In this document: piece by piece, positions 10,615 to 21,967 of the stretch | How positions within the stretch are numbered: position 1 is the stretch's first letter | Layout: every line of letters starts with the position of its first letter | NCBI RefSeq assembly: GCF_050436995.1 | Contig: NC_134775.1 | Location: 9,091,124 to 9,155,123, forward strand | Direction: 5' to 3' | DNA: 64,000 nt | Source: Anticarsia gemmatalis | Lineage: Eukaryota; Arthropoda; Insecta; Lepidoptera; Erebidae | Notes under the pieces: generated by a model | Databases searched by the model: none | Told to the model about the DNA's origin: nothing | The model's input: the letters and a program-made list of their open reading frames with translations, nothing else | Program-made: the position numbers and the translations under genes

Positions 10615-11376
10615 CTAGTATGTCAACTTTTGCTTTCCGACGACTCGTTTTAAGTGCGCTTTCATTGAGCGTACGGCAGCTTCCCATAGTCCGCCTGCCG
10701 ATGGCCAGGATGGCGCGTTGAAATGCCATTCGATTTCAAGGCAGTTGATTTCATGAAAGAATTCTGACGATAACATAGTTTTGTATAGCTGGAACTCTTC
10801 GTGTAACACTCTTGCAGCACCAACGAAGTTGGTACCGTTGTCAGAGTAAATATGTTTTGGTGTCTCTCTTCGTGCGCACATTCGTTTCAAAGCAGCGATG
10901 AACGTTTGAGTTGATAAATCCGAAACCAATTCTATATGTACCGCTTTGGTGCACATACACACAAATATCGCGATATAACCTTTGCAGGTTTTGATGCCAC
11001 GTCCCTTGTTAATTTTTATATTTACGTGGCCCGTGAAATCAATCCCACAGTGTGAAAAGGGACTAGATGGCGTGATCCTCTCTTTCGGTAGATTTCCCAT
11101 CAACTGCTCGCTCCGTATAGTTGTGTAATGACGACACCGTATACAGCGTCTCAGTATTTTCTTGACAGTTCGATTCCCGCTAGTTATCCAGTATTTGTTT
11201 CTGGTGTAAGCAAGCGTTAATCTTGCTCCACCGTGAAGCGTTCGCCGGTGCGCTTGTTCAACGATGAGAAGAGTCAGTCTCCCCTCGCTTGGAAGCAGTA
11301 GAGGATACTTTGTTTCTTCCGGTAAGTTAGAACGTGTCAAACGTCCACCAACGCGTAGAAGGCCACGTGAATCCAA
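10615..11376 (-). pseudogene. BEL-B/C integrase
   Basis: Minus-strand frame of 253 codons. It has the zinc-binding region (HGGARLTLAYTRNKYW, CIRCRHY), MGNLPKERI, and all three catalytic boxes: FTGHV within CGIDFTGHV (D), HIYSDNGTNFVGA (D), and GGLWEAAVRSMKAHL (E). The C-terminal domain is missing; a stop follows KQKLTY. A minus frame at 10535-10729 may be a scrap of the pol end. The region is part of one BEL element whose gag lies at 29.3-30.9 kb. Confidence 0.85.
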
Positions 11377-11428
11377 GAATGGATTTAGTTTTAAAATGGC
11401 GCTCTTGTTCGGCAGGGCCCCGTTTTTA

Positions 11429-12786
11429 TTAAGATAATTTTTTTTTTTTTTTCACTATCAAAATAAACTTCAGTTCACCGCACTCAGATGGCCTCCTTTT
11501 GTTTTTCCATGCGTCAGCAAATCGTATCACTAAGGCGAGTATTTTTGCAATGCTATCTATGTTGCTTAGTCGTTCGAGTAGCGAAATAATTATTTCATTT
11601 TTATTTGATGTTGGTTCCGTATTGTTTGTTGCAAAACATTTTGTTCGAAGACCTTCTGTAGTGGTATATGTTTGACTCGCCATAGGTGTTTGCACTTCCA
11701 TTTTCTGAAGCCATTCCGGGCCTTGCCACCACAGAGAAAAGTTAATAAGATTTGTTGGTGACAAACCTCTCGTTGCGCAGTCGGACGGGTTTTCGTTAGT
11801 TTTTACGTAACCCCAGTTTATAGCTGGTACAATGTTTATAATTTGTGTTGTGCGATTTGTTACAAACTTTTCGTACTTCGCTTGACTACCTTGAAGCCAT
11901 GATATGACAAAGATAGCTCACATACTCAGTCAGTATGTTAGCTATCTTTTCTAGAAGCTTTGCTAATAACACAGCCGCACATAACTCTAATTTAGGTATG
12001 GTTAGTTTGTTTTTGATCGGTGCAACCTTTGTTTTTACGGCCAGTAACGTTGTTGTGTACTTGCCGCTCGGCGATAATGTTCGACTATAGATGACGCATG
12101 CGTAGGCTTTCTCACTTGCGTCACAAAAACCTTGCAATTCTATAGTTGTATTGTTGTTATTTTGGATCCATCTTGGCAATCTAATGTTGTTTACGTGTGG
12201 CAATTCTGATTTAAATTTGATCCATTTCATTTTTATGGAATTCGGCACATTGTTATCCCAACCAATCGATTGGTATTTATCACTCCATAGTTCCTGGAAT
12301 ATCAGCTTCGCTAGAATGGTTAAAGGAACTAGCCAACCCAGTGGATCATAGATCTTGCTTATCTCCGACAATACCTTACGTTTTGTGTATGGTGTGCTCA
12401 TACTAATGTCCGGCGTTTCAAACGTGAAATGAAACATGTCATTTGTGTTATTCCAAACGATTCCTAGTGTCTTGCTAATTTCTTGTTGCAAATTAAAATC
12501 GTTTGAGCACCTTTTGTTTTCCGGTTGCATGTCTGCCAAGATAGATGGCTCATTTGTGGACCATTTTCGTAAGACGAAACCTCCCTTTTTAAGCAGCACG
12601 TGAAGCTCCTTTTGTAACAACTTCGTAGACTCAATTGTACTATGCCCGGTTGTGATGTCATCCATATATGATTCCTTAGTGAGTGGCTTTTTCGCTAGTG
12701 GGAAAGCGTTGCTTTCATCCTCTGCTAGTTGTTGGAGCGTTCGCATCGCAATGTATGGCGCAACCTTCGTGCCATAGGTAAGTGTA
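11429..12786 (-). pseudogene. BEL-B/C RT (from TLTYGT) and RNase H
   Basis: On the minus strand from 12786: TLTYGTKVAPYIAMRTLQQL, the RT catalytic box YMDD (ESYMDDITTGH), thumb and connection (SKIYDPLGWLVPLTIL), RNase H (GFCDASEKAYACVIYSR, LTIPKLELCAAVLLAKL), with breaks near 11886 and again before 11429-11764, which carries the linker to integrase (WWQGPEWLQKM). The apparent start at 12806 is an artefact: bases above 12786 belong to the inserted repeat. The missing N-terminal half of RT is at 28391-28588. Confidence 0.88.
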
Positions 12787-13596
12787 TATGGGCGCGTTAG
12801 TGCCATCTGTCGGCAGTCATTGTGAACTACTCATTTTAATTGATTTTATATTGGTATTCCAATTGATAATATAATAATAAATATCGTATGTAAAATACAT
12901 AAGACTGATATGTAATTGTTAATTATAAATATGGGAGTTAATTATCAAACTACGACAGTTAATAGATATTGTATTGAATATTGTAATGTTTTGGAGACGC
13001 TTGAGTTTACATTGTTAATATGAAGTTAAATAATCTTTAATAATTACAACTAGAATTATGACTAATTTATGTTACCATTCTAAATCATATTGCTAAATAC
13101 TTATAGTATTTAGCAATACTTCATTTCCTTTATTTGCCGCCAGTGGCGCCATCTTGAACGGATGATGTAAGAATAAAGTTGGTTTTATATTGATAGAATT
13201 AATGTTATTTGTCTGATTTAAATAACTTTAAGCTATGTTAAATTCATAGAAATATTATAGTTGAATATTAAGCTATCTATTTTGAATTATATAACTGTTA
13301 TTTAATTATTTGTCATATAAGAAGTTGTAATTGGTTTTGGCGGTGGTGTCCATCGACGGGAACCGATATGTCGTTCACTAATTCACTTCCACCTAGACCC
13401 GACACGAGAGAGAGTGCTGTCACGTAAAAGATAGATTAAAGTTATTAAAAGGAGTGGCCGTGAGTTTCTCGCTAGCTCTTCTCATAAGGCTCTACCCCTT
13501 TCCGAGCTAGTGGTAGATTCAGTAATTAATAAATGACTTGATTTGGACTGAAGATATTTCATTCGTATAACCATGGAACCTACGGAATCTCCGACA
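12787..13596 (+). repeat. Left LTR-like direct repeat
   Basis: Starts TATGGGCGCGTTAGTGCC, ends GGAATCTCCGACA. Matches 27585-28390 with about nine substitutions and three small indels (for example a 4-base GTAA and an 8-base CTAATTCA difference), roughly 99% by eye. Near its end it contains a stretch (about 13455-13520, GTGGCCGTGAGTTTCT, then GGTAGATTCAGTAAT and AATAAA) that also occurs at 51066-51140. Confidence 0.85.
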
Positions 13597-13659
13597 GCAG
13601 CGGTGGGATCACAGCCCATAATACCTCCGAACTTCTGGATTGAACGACCTTCACTATAG
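13573..13659 (+). pseudogene. Short gag-like ORF start
   Basis: ATG at 13573 lies inside the direct repeat; the frame crosses the repeat end and reaches a stop at 13657-13659 after 28 codons. The phrase IIPPNFWIERPSL resembles the N-terminus of gag in insect Ty3/gypsy-like elements. It is too short to be functional. The start codon inside the LTR-like repeat is odd. Confidence 0.4.
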
Positions 13660-13865
13660 ATCAAGTGATGGGTCTCTTGAAACTCCATGAAAAGTACTGC
13701 TGCGGCGAGCGCTAGGCTTGGGTCGACACTTGGTCGCTACACTCAATCACGTGGGACAAGACAGCTCGACCGGTAGCTGCAGATGTCGAGGTGGTAAGCA
13801 CTAACACAGGTATCACAGGTATTTATCCTGAGCCTATTTGATTATTTTAAGGGAATTTCCCAGAT

Positions 13866-14069
13866 TTGCTTCTCAAGCTAGTTTCAGTACTTAAAACTCT
13901 TCGGAAACGCTTTATCGTTAACGAGGATGATAAACCTAATGATATAAAGATTGAGAATACACGTGTTACGGTACCTTCGAAGGACCAACACATGTGCTTC
14001 CTTTGCCATAAGCCGGGTCATTTTTCCAGGGACTGCAAGAATCAGACTCCATTTTGCCATCATCAATAA
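13866..14069 (+). pseudogene. Gag fragment with one CCHC zinc knuckle
   Basis: A 67-codon frame whose C-terminal half has a canonical retroviral-type CCHC knuckle, CFLCHKPGHFSRDC, preceded by a basic linker (VTVPSKDQHM). Such a knuckle binds RNA in LTR-retrotransposon gag. No protease, RT or integrase follows: 14070-16394 is AT-rich with many stops in all frames. Copia-like or gypsy-like origin cannot be decided. Confidence 0.6.
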
Positions 14070-16394
14070 ATAACACCTCAGCCCTTAGTTACACAAATGC
14101 TATTGAATATGATTACTGTCTTTGGTAGGGCCAGTCTAAGAACAATTGTTACCTCGGTCAGAGTGAGGAGTGTGTAGCCTCAAATAAAACTATCAACTAT
14201 TCATCTAACAGCAATGTAATTCTAAATTGCAATAATTTACAACAATTACTTTGAGCTTAAACGTGTGGTAAATGAGAATTATTATCACTTATTACCTAAT
14301 TATTATAGTTAGGCTTAGTTTGATATCTTCAATAATGTAACCATAAGTATAGACAAAATATATAACAATCTCTAGTAATTATTTGTTATATGAATAAGCC
14401 TGACATCCACTTTTCATATAGACAATGACCTGGGAAATGGGAGAGTAGAGGAGACGGGAATTCTTGTATTAAATATAAATATGTTAATATGTAATAATGT
14501 ATTAAATAGTGGTCAAGTTGTTGATAAAATTGTTGAAGTTTTCAGAGCATACTGAAGGAGCCATTTAATCATTTTTAAGTTTAAATAACATATTTTCCGA
14601 GTGAGCTTTTCAGGTAACTACTTACTTACACAAAAAATTCAAAAATATTTGTTTGGTGGGAACCTATGATCCCTTACAAAGTGATATAGAAGTGTGGTAT
14701 CAATATCAAGCATTGCACTACCGATCCTATATTCACCAATAACATAACGCTAAAATGGTAAGCAAAAGAAAGTTTTTATTCTGTAGATGATTTTTAAAGA
14801 CATGCTCAACAAAATTATACTATATTGTAAATTCCTTTTAATTTTGTTCTATATCTATATATCATGTTAATTTATTTTAACTAAGATTTCACACTTAAGA
14901 TGTTGTAAATATATTAAAAATATTTGTTTGCCTTACTGCAAAATATGTGAGATGAATGTAATTGTATCCACTACCTGTAAATTACCATATTTTTGAGCAA
15001 ACCTCTCAGATGGACTTGAATCTTATGAATTAAATTCAAATATTGTTTGAGGCAAGTATTCTCTTAACAATAATTGTTCATTTTATTATTTGAATATGAT
15101 ATTTAACCATTCCTATTATTGATATGTATTTGCATGCTGTAATGTCACAGTGAAATGTGTACTGCTCCTATAAATTGATTTTAATATCTTTGTTATTACC
15201 ACATTTCTGGCAAGTAAGTGATTATGATTAATATATCAAACCAAATCAAATCCATGAATCTGGTTCTTATTGATTTCAAAAAGTTAGATATGGTTCCTGG
15301 TTTCCATGGTCCTGCTATAAGCAAAGACTATTGAAAATACTGTGCTAATTTTATAACTAAATGTGTTTCACCTTAGGTGAAAAATAGAATATTGTTTTAG
15401 TTCTTAATGATATTAAGTTTTTTAAATTTTTGTTTTTAGTATAAATCCTGATATATAGGTTTATACTGCAGGGATGAATTCTGAAATTTGACAAGATTAA
15501 CATGTGCAGTATTTTTTAGTCCACATAAGTTCTTTCTTCAAAACTGCATATTTACTGAAATATTTTAGGCTATGACTAGTTCTTCAGCAGGTTCCTATAA
15601 ATATAGAAAAGTCAGCTCATTTAATAGTTTAGCGGGCTATTTCAGATAGTTTTAACCAAACTTCTGTACAATCATAGTTCCTTTGTATAATTTAACTGAG
15701 ACCAGCGTTCCTTTCAACAGATTGATCAACATGAACCTGTATGACTGAAATTAAAATGTGTATTCGGATATAACTATATTTTGTAATTAATAAATCAAAC
15801 TTTTTAATTTGAACTGTAATATCACTTGCCAGGCCTGACCATAACTGATTGAACCTTTCATATTAGTTGAATAAAAGCCCTCTGGAGTTACAATTGGCAG
15901 AGAGATTACCCATCTGCTATTAATAAATTAAATGTCAATAATTTAATGCGAAATAATATTGAGGAAGTCACAAGGAATATTGCTTGGAATAAATTATGGA
16001 TGGACGAGCTTTAATAAAAAAAAATTGTTTTGATAAATCTCTAGTGCTACAATTTATTAATTTAAACTCGCACATTGTGTGATGATTTGATGCCCACACA
16101 ACTCAACTCAGCTTGTAACTTGAAGGGTCTATAGAGATTTTAGAAGTGTTGCCTAATGTTAGAGCTCTGTAGGTAGGTGTCAAAATAAGTGGACACAAAA
16201 AATCACTCCCCCTAATTTAATTTTTATTTAATGAATTTAATAGTTTATTTTTAATTTTATTTGCATAATATTATACTAGTAATACATACAATTATTGGTG
16301 CATAGTATATGTAGTGATATTGTATCATTATACACCACCTGCCAGCTGAACACAAAACTTGAAAGTTGCAAGTCACTGTCACAAGCTACACAAA
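14070..16394. other. AT-rich stretch without a recognisable gene
   Basis: No frame longer than about 60 codons and no motif I recognise. Possibly a decayed internal region of the LTR-flanked element. The last few hundred bases include the 5' UTR of LINE B1, whose exact start could not be located. Confidence 0.5.
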
Positions 16395-17140
16395 ATGTCT
16401 CAGCTAAGTGAGATCCAGCAGACCCAGTCGAAGCTTGAGGAGACATTCAATAAACGGATGGCTGATCTAGAGGCTCAGCTGCAAACAGGCGCTGCGAAGG
16501 ACACGGTGGCAAAGGTGGCTGAGGAGTTCCGGACATTCCGTGAGCTAATATTTGGTGTACTCAGCTTGCTCCGGCAACAGGTTGCGGAGTGTGCACGGTG
16601 TATGGACTCCATGGAGACAAGACATCGCCGGAAGGACCTCCTCTTCCTCGGGGTTCCGGAGACAGATAACATGGATGCCCAAAGTATGGCCTCCAGCATT
16701 CTCCGGGACAAGTTGGGCTTGACCACAATCACAGCGGCTTCCATCAGGGTCAGTCACAGGCTAGGCGCCCCTGGAGGTAAGCACCACCGACCAATTCTCG
16801 TGCGTTTCTCGGATGCAGAGGTCCGGTCATCTGTCTGGCGAGCTAAGGCGAAACTGCGGGGGACGTCTATATCGGTGAGGGAATTTCTGACGAGGACCCG
16901 CCAAATGATATTTGCTAAGGCTCGGCAGCATTTCGGTATGAAGGACTGCTGGACCCAAGACGGCACCATCATATCGTCAAAACGTCTGATCGAAGCCGTC
17001 ATAAGATTGTCACCATGGACGAGCTGAACACTCTTACTACCCAGCATCCAAAGGTGGGCACTGCAATCTCTTCCCGACCGAAGCACGGAGCGGTGAACGC
17101 GGCATCATCTGCGGCGAGCTCTAAACCGCGTAAGACCTAA
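16395..17140 (+). pseudogene. LINE B1 ORF1 protein, one frameshift
   Basis: ATG 16395 (the frame is open upstream to a TTG at 16359). Coiled coil (LEETFNKRMADLEAQL), then RRM-like part (RRKDLLFLGVPE, IRVSHRLG, HRPILVRFSDAEV, KDCWTQDGTII). Near 16974 an extra AT in an ATAT run shifts frame; past it the homologous C-terminus continues (KIVTMDELNTL) to a basic end and the stop at 17138-17140. The single 2-base lesion makes it a very recent pseudogene or a sequencing error. Confidence 0.8.
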
Positions 17141-17606
17141 GTGTAGGTCCTTGATCATATATTATTGTGACGCCGTTAGGATATTTCGTAACTGTATTAT
17201 TCATTGGTTTGGTTATTCGCGACAACATGTCTGTGTGTTTTGCTTTATTTGCCGATCACCCTCTTATGTTATTTTTCTATGCTTAAATGTAATTTGCACA
17301 CTCACTGGATCGCAGTGTTGTCAAATGACAAACTGACAAGTGACAGATGACAAGTGACTTTGACAGTTACGTTCGGTAACGTTCGGTGTTGCATTACGTA
17401 TGTTTACACTTACAATTTTTATTTTATTTAATTTTCTGTACACTTCCCATTTTATGCTTTTTTTTCTTTTTTATCTTTTATTGTGTGTGTTAGCTGGCGG
17501 GTGGTGCAGAGATGTTATTTGCACCGTTTAATACTCTTCTTATAGTTTATTTTTTGTGATATCTATTTATTATTATATATATATTTATTTATTTTTTTGT
17601 TATATT

Positions 17607-20576
17607 ATGTATAGCGACGATGATGCCTCTTTCGCATCAGCTGATGATTTTACCTCTTCACCAAACGGGAGCTTTTGTTCGGCAGGGGGCACACTCGGTG
17701 ATGTTGTAAGGCAAACTTTTGAAAGCTCCAATAAAAATCTTTTTAATGTCTGTCACTTAAATGCCCAAAGCGTTCCGAGCCACTACGCTGACTTACAAGA
17801 AGCATTCGTTGATGCTGACGTTCATGCCATCCTGATTTCAGAGACTTGGCTCAAACCTCACTTATCTTCTTCTTCCTACTCTCTCTCTGGTTTCTCTCTA
17901 ATCCGCAACGACCGCATAGATAGGAGAGGTGGTGGCGTCGCTATCTATCTTAGAAGTGACTTCACCTACCACATTCTTACTTCTTCTTCTCCCAATTACT
18001 CTGCATCCGCCGAATTCATTTTTCTCGAGGTTTGTGTCAAAGGAGCCAAAGTCCTTCTCGGCGTTGTATATTGTCCCCCTTCCATTGACTACTTCTCCAG
18101 CATCGAGTCCGTGCTGGAATCTACAGGGTCTAGTTACACACATCAAATCATCATGGGCGATTTCAACACCGATCTCCTTTCTACCCGCTCACCTCGTTCC
18201 TGTAAACTCCTTGAGATCGTCGAGTCCACCAGCCTTCACGTTCTACCTTTACACCCCACTCACCACAACACTGAAGGTGAAGATACCTGGCTGGACTTAA
18301 TCCTCACGTCTGCTCCCTCCCTTGTCTCATCCTCTGGCCAATACCCAGCTCCTGGTTTCTCTCATCACGACTTGATCTTCATGTCCTATACCCTAAAGCC
18401 TCCTAAATCCCGCCCAAAGGTTCTGTACAAGCGCTGTTTCGGCCGTATGAATGTCGATAAATTAGGTGCGGATGCCGCTAACCTTAACTGGGAGCAGCTA
18501 ACAACAGCTTCGAATATTGACGACAAGATTTGTATTTTCAATAAAGCTGTTGTTGGGCTGTTCGATGTCCACGCGCCCGTTAGGAAAGTTAGGCTCAAAC
18601 GTCCACCCGCTCCCTGGATGTCCGAAGGCGTTCGTATGGCCATGAGACGAAGGGACAGGGCCTTTGCCAGGTTTCGCCGAGACCGCTGCGACGAAAATTG
18701 GGTAAGGTTTAAAGCTGCAAGAAACCGATGCAATCAGATGGTACGCAATGCTAAACGCCGACATTTTCTCAATAATCTTTCCTCCTCCTCCTCCCCTGTC
18801 GATATCTGGAGGTTTCTCGGGACCCTGGGTATTGGCAGACATCAGAGTAACGACTTACATTGCACTGTTGGTTTGGATGATATAAATCGCCATTTCACTT
18901 CCACTACACCTATCGATCACCAAACCAAGTGCAATACTGTCCGTTCCATTTTAGAATTACCCCGCCCAAATCTTGAATCCTTCTCCTTTTCTCCAGTAAC
19001 GCCGGAGGATATAAAGAAGATAATCCTGTCCATTAAGTCGAATGCAGTAGGCGCCGATGACGTCAGTCGTCGGATGATTGTCTCTGTATTGGATCACTTG
19101 CTCCCAGCTATTTCCCATATTATTAATTTCTCCCTTACCGTCGGTTCCTTCCCTTCTCTGTGGCGCAAAGCCTACATTATCCCTTTACCTAAAATTCCAA
19201 ATCCGTCGCTTCCAGCTCACTTCCGACCTATTTCCATTCTTCCTTTTCTTTCCAAAGTGCTCGAGGCCTGTGTGCACAAACAGTTAACACAGTTTGTGTT
19301 CAACAATAACCTCCTTAGTCCATTTCAATCCGGGTTCAGACCAGGCCACAGCACTACTTCGGCACTCCTTAAAGTTACTGGCAATATTAGGGCGGGGATG
19401 GAGGATACAAAAGTCACTGTGATGGCTCTGGTAGACTTCTCAAACGCCTTCAATACCGTCAGTCATGATATCCTCCTCTCTATCCTTTCCCATCTGAATA
19501 TATCTTCCGGTGCAATAAAATGGTTTTCCTCATATCTTCAAGGACGCCAGCAATCAGTTCACTTCGGTGAATCCTCATCGAGCTGGCGTGAACTTGATTC
19601 TGGCGTCCCGCAAGGCGGCGTTCTTTCTCCCTTATTGTTTTCTTTCTTTATTAATCTGGTTACCCAAAATCTTCAAGGAGCGTATCATCTGTACGCTGAT
19701 GACTTGCAGCTTTATTCGCAAGGAACTGTGGACTCCATATCCACAGCGGTTGATGTCGTGAACGGCGACCTCGAACATATCAAGTCCTGGTCCGAGAAGT
19801 TCGGCTTAGCCGTTAACCCTACCAAATGTCAGGCTATACTGGTAGGCAGTCACCGTAACATCAGCAGGCTTGGTCACGTTCACGTTCCACCTATAGTTTT
19901 TAATGGCTCGACTATTGAAACTACGTCTGCTGTGCGAGATTTAGGATTATACATTGACTCAACTTTAAGCTGGAAATCCCAAATAGCCAATGTTTGTCGC
20001 GGAGTCACTAGCACATTGCGGGCTCTATATCGCCTCAAGAACATGCTGCCATGTAGGACGAAAGCGATGCTTGTACAGACTTTAATTTTCCCTCTCATCG
20101 ACTATGGTGACGTGTGTTACTTTGACTTGAATGCAGATCTCCTCAACAAACTCGACCGTCTTCTTAACAACTGCATTCGATTTATATTCAATCTTCGCAA
20201 GTATGATCATATATCTACTTATCGCTCTCAACTTAGGTGGCTACCAATCCGTGAGCGCCGTAATTTACGCGCTCTCACGACACTCTTCTCTTTCCTCACT
20301 TCTTCTTCTCCCCCAGCCTACCTAACTCCCTACTTTCAATACTTGTGTGATAACCACAACCGTAATCTCCGCTCTTCAAGCAATCTCACTCTTCTCTGTC
20401 CATCCCACACTACTGGGTTTATTAACTCTTCTTTCCCTGTCCAGTCAGTTCTGTTATGGAATGCGCTCCCTCTTGAAATCAGGATGTCCACTAACCGTCT
20501 TACGTTCAAGAACAAAGTACGGGATCTTTTGTTGAACAAAGTTGCTGAATCGTCTCAATCGCCACAATTATCTTAG
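17607..20576 (+). CDS. LINE B1 ORF2: endonuclease-reverse transcriptase
   Basis: 990 codons from ATG 17607 with no stop or shift; the frame stays open upstream to 17556. Residues ~40-230: APE-type endonuclease with NVCHLNAQSVPSH, LISETWLKPH, RRGGGVAIYLRSDF, IIMGDFNTD and a final SHHDLI, i.e. the catalytic Glu, Asp/Asn and His positions are present. Residues ~530-790: RT with FRPISILPFLSKVLE, GFRPGHSTTSALL, ALVDFSNAFNTVS, GVPQGGVLSPLL and YADD (YHLYADDLQLYS). Thumb and C-terminus follow; no RNase H. This protein nicks target DNA and primes reverse transcription there. Potentially active in trans. Confidence 0.9.
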   Translation: MYSDDDASFASADDFTSSPNGSFCSAGGTLGDVVRQTFESSNKNLFNVCHLNAQSVPSHYADLQEAFVDADVHAILISETWLKPHLSSSSYSLSGFSLIRNDRIDRRGGGVAIYLRSDFTYHILTSSSPNYSASAEFIFLEVCVKGAKVLLGVVYCPPSIDYFSSIESVLESTGSSYTHQIIMGDFNTDLLSTRSPRSCKLLEIVESTSLHVLPLHPTHHNTEGEDTWLDLILTSAPSLVSSSGQYPAPGFSHHDLIFMSYTLKPPKSRPKVLYKRCFGRMNVDKLGADAANLNWEQLTTASNIDDKICIFNKAVVGLFDVHAPVRKVRLKRPPAPWMSEGVRMAMRRRDRAFARFRRDRCDENWVRFKAARNRCNQMVRNAKRRHFLNNLSSSSSPVDIWRFLGTLGIGRHQSNDLHCTVGLDDINRHFTSTTPIDHQTKCNTVRSILELPRPNLESFSFSPVTPEDIKKIILSIKSNAVGADDVSRRMIVSVLDHLLPAISHIINFSLTVGSFPSLWRKAYIIPLPKIPNPSLPAHFRPISILPFLSKVLEACVHKQLTQFVFNNNLLSPFQSGFRPGHSTTSALLKVTGNIRAGMEDTKVTVMALVDFSNAFNTVSHDILLSILSHLNISSGAIKWFSSYLQGRQQSVHFGESSSSWRELDSGVPQGGVLSPLLFSFFINLVTQNLQGAYHLYADDLQLYSQGTVDSISTAVDVVNGDLEHIKSWSEKFGLAVNPTKCQAILVGSHRNISRLGHVHVPPIVFNGSTIETTSAVRDLGLYIDSTLSWKSQIANVCRGVTSTLRALYRLKNMLPCRTKAMLVQTLIFPLIDYGDVCYFDLNADLLNKLDRLLNNCIRFIFNLRKYDHISTYRSQLRWLPIRERRNLRALTTLFSFLTSSSPPAYLTPYFQYLCDNHNRNLRSSSNLTLLCPSHTTGFINSSFPVQSVLLWNALPLEIRMSTNRLTFKNKVRDLLLNKVAESSQSPQLS

Positions 20577-20895
20577 CGTATATTTATATTTATTTATTAT
20601 TGTATATATCTCATATTTTATAGTATCTATATTTATTTTTTATATATCATAAGTAATATTTATTATGTTTATGTACATATTATTTATGTTCATGTATTTA
20701 CACTCATATCGCTCATTTATCTTATTATTTATTTGTACACTCTTTCTTAACTCACTTTCCTTCCTCTTTTAAACACCTTCGTAATAATCTCTGCATCACC
20801 CTAAGGTAGACTGGCAGAAAATGCCCCTGGCATTAAGTCCGCCTTTATACAAATTTGTATATTAAGTTTAAATAAATAAAAAAAAAATAAAGTGT

Positions 20896-21644
20896 GTAAA
20901 CATTTGTGGCTGCTTAGTAAAATTGCAAATCACATTGCTGCACCTGCACCTTAACTCAGTCAGACACTTTTTCATTCTGACAATTCAGGTAATGACCGTA
21001 TGGGCAGAACCAAAAGAGAGCTATAAGAGCCATGTGTGACTAATGCAAACAGATTTGGATTCATGTAGAGACTATTTCATTAAACTTGAAATATTAACAG
21101 TAGTTAATATTAAGAGTAGTTTTGCTGACTACTAATGATTTCAGCAAATTATAACTTCTTTATCATTATTCTTGAAGTTATATTCTCATTCTTATTTCTT
21201 TGAATTTGTATTGTTATAGTGTTTGCGACATTATTAATGTTATAATGTTAATCATATTGATATTCAATTGTGCATGTGGATGTATTATGAAATGTTTGTA
21301 TGTTCAAATAGTGTTGATTAATGCTTACTAAAATGTTTCTGTGACTCACTGACATTAACTGTATTTTATTTACACAAATGTATGTTTTATTATGAAAAAG
21401 AAATTATTGTAACTTTGATTTTGAACTTAATTCTGAGTTACAAATTTGACAATGTGATCCATGACAACTTACTGTGTTGATTGGCATTTAATAATTTCTT
21501 TGATTCTTAGATAATAGTATGATTTCTATTATTTGACTTCACAAGATTATGTATTGGTTCATGATTTTTTGAGTTGATTATGTTGTTGACTCATGATGCG
21601 ATGCATGTGTGTATCTTTATTTTATGTTTTTTTTATTCCTATCC
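20896..21644. other. AT-rich stretch, no gene seen
   Basis: No ORF or known motif; continues the style of 14070-16394. It may be the other half of the sequence into which LINE B1 inserted. No target duplication was identified. Confidence 0.45.
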
Positions 21645-21964
21645 AAACCATCCCTCCTTAAACGCTGGCTGGCCACCATGCGTATCCTTATTCCTGGTCT
21701 TGGTGGCTATATCCTGAGGGAACAGGTGATGCCTTTGGGTTTGGCTAGATCCCCATGTGGGTGATGCCTTATGTGTTGGCTAGATCCCTGAATGGGTGAT
21801 GCCTTTTGTGTTGGCTAGATCCCCAAGTGGGTGATGCCTTGTGTTGGCTAGATCCCTGAATGGGTGATGCCTTGTGTTGGCTAGATCCCCATGTGGGTGA
21901 TGCCTTGTTCCTATCCAAACCATCCCTCCTTAAACGCTTATTCCTGGTCTTGGTGGCTATATCC
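21645..21964 (+). repeat. ~260-bp tandem duplication with ~33-bp minisatellite
   Basis: CCTATCCAAACCATCCCTCC begins a unit at about 21647 and again at about 21911. Within it a ~33-bp unit (GGTGATGCC, then TGTTGGCTAGATCCC) is repeated about six times with small changes. The second copy is broken by the Harbinger element and resumes at 22604. A related unit (GGCAAGAGCCCGAAGTGGG, then TGCTGCC) flanks the large transposon at 22660 and 27376-27482, so the three tracts were one array before the insertions. Confidence 0.85.
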
Positions 21965-21967
21965 TGA

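Larger units (their letters stand above)
16395..20895 (+). mobile_element. LINE B1, near full-length CR1/Jockey-group LINE
   Basis: 5' region, ORF1, a ~460-bp inter-ORF segment with TGACA/TGACTTTG-type motifs (17310-17370), ORF2 and a 3' UTR ending in an A-rich tail with AATAAA (about 20870-20890). ORF1 and ORF2 resemble those of LINE A but are clearly diverged. Two later fragments of the same subfamily are at 62152-62391 and 63104-63955. It lies inside the LTR-flanked block. The 5' end is probably upstream of the given start. Confidence 0.85.

Noticed and set aside
16142..16394. Exact 5' end and target duplication of LINE B1
   Set aside because: No matching direct repeats found near both ends; left open.
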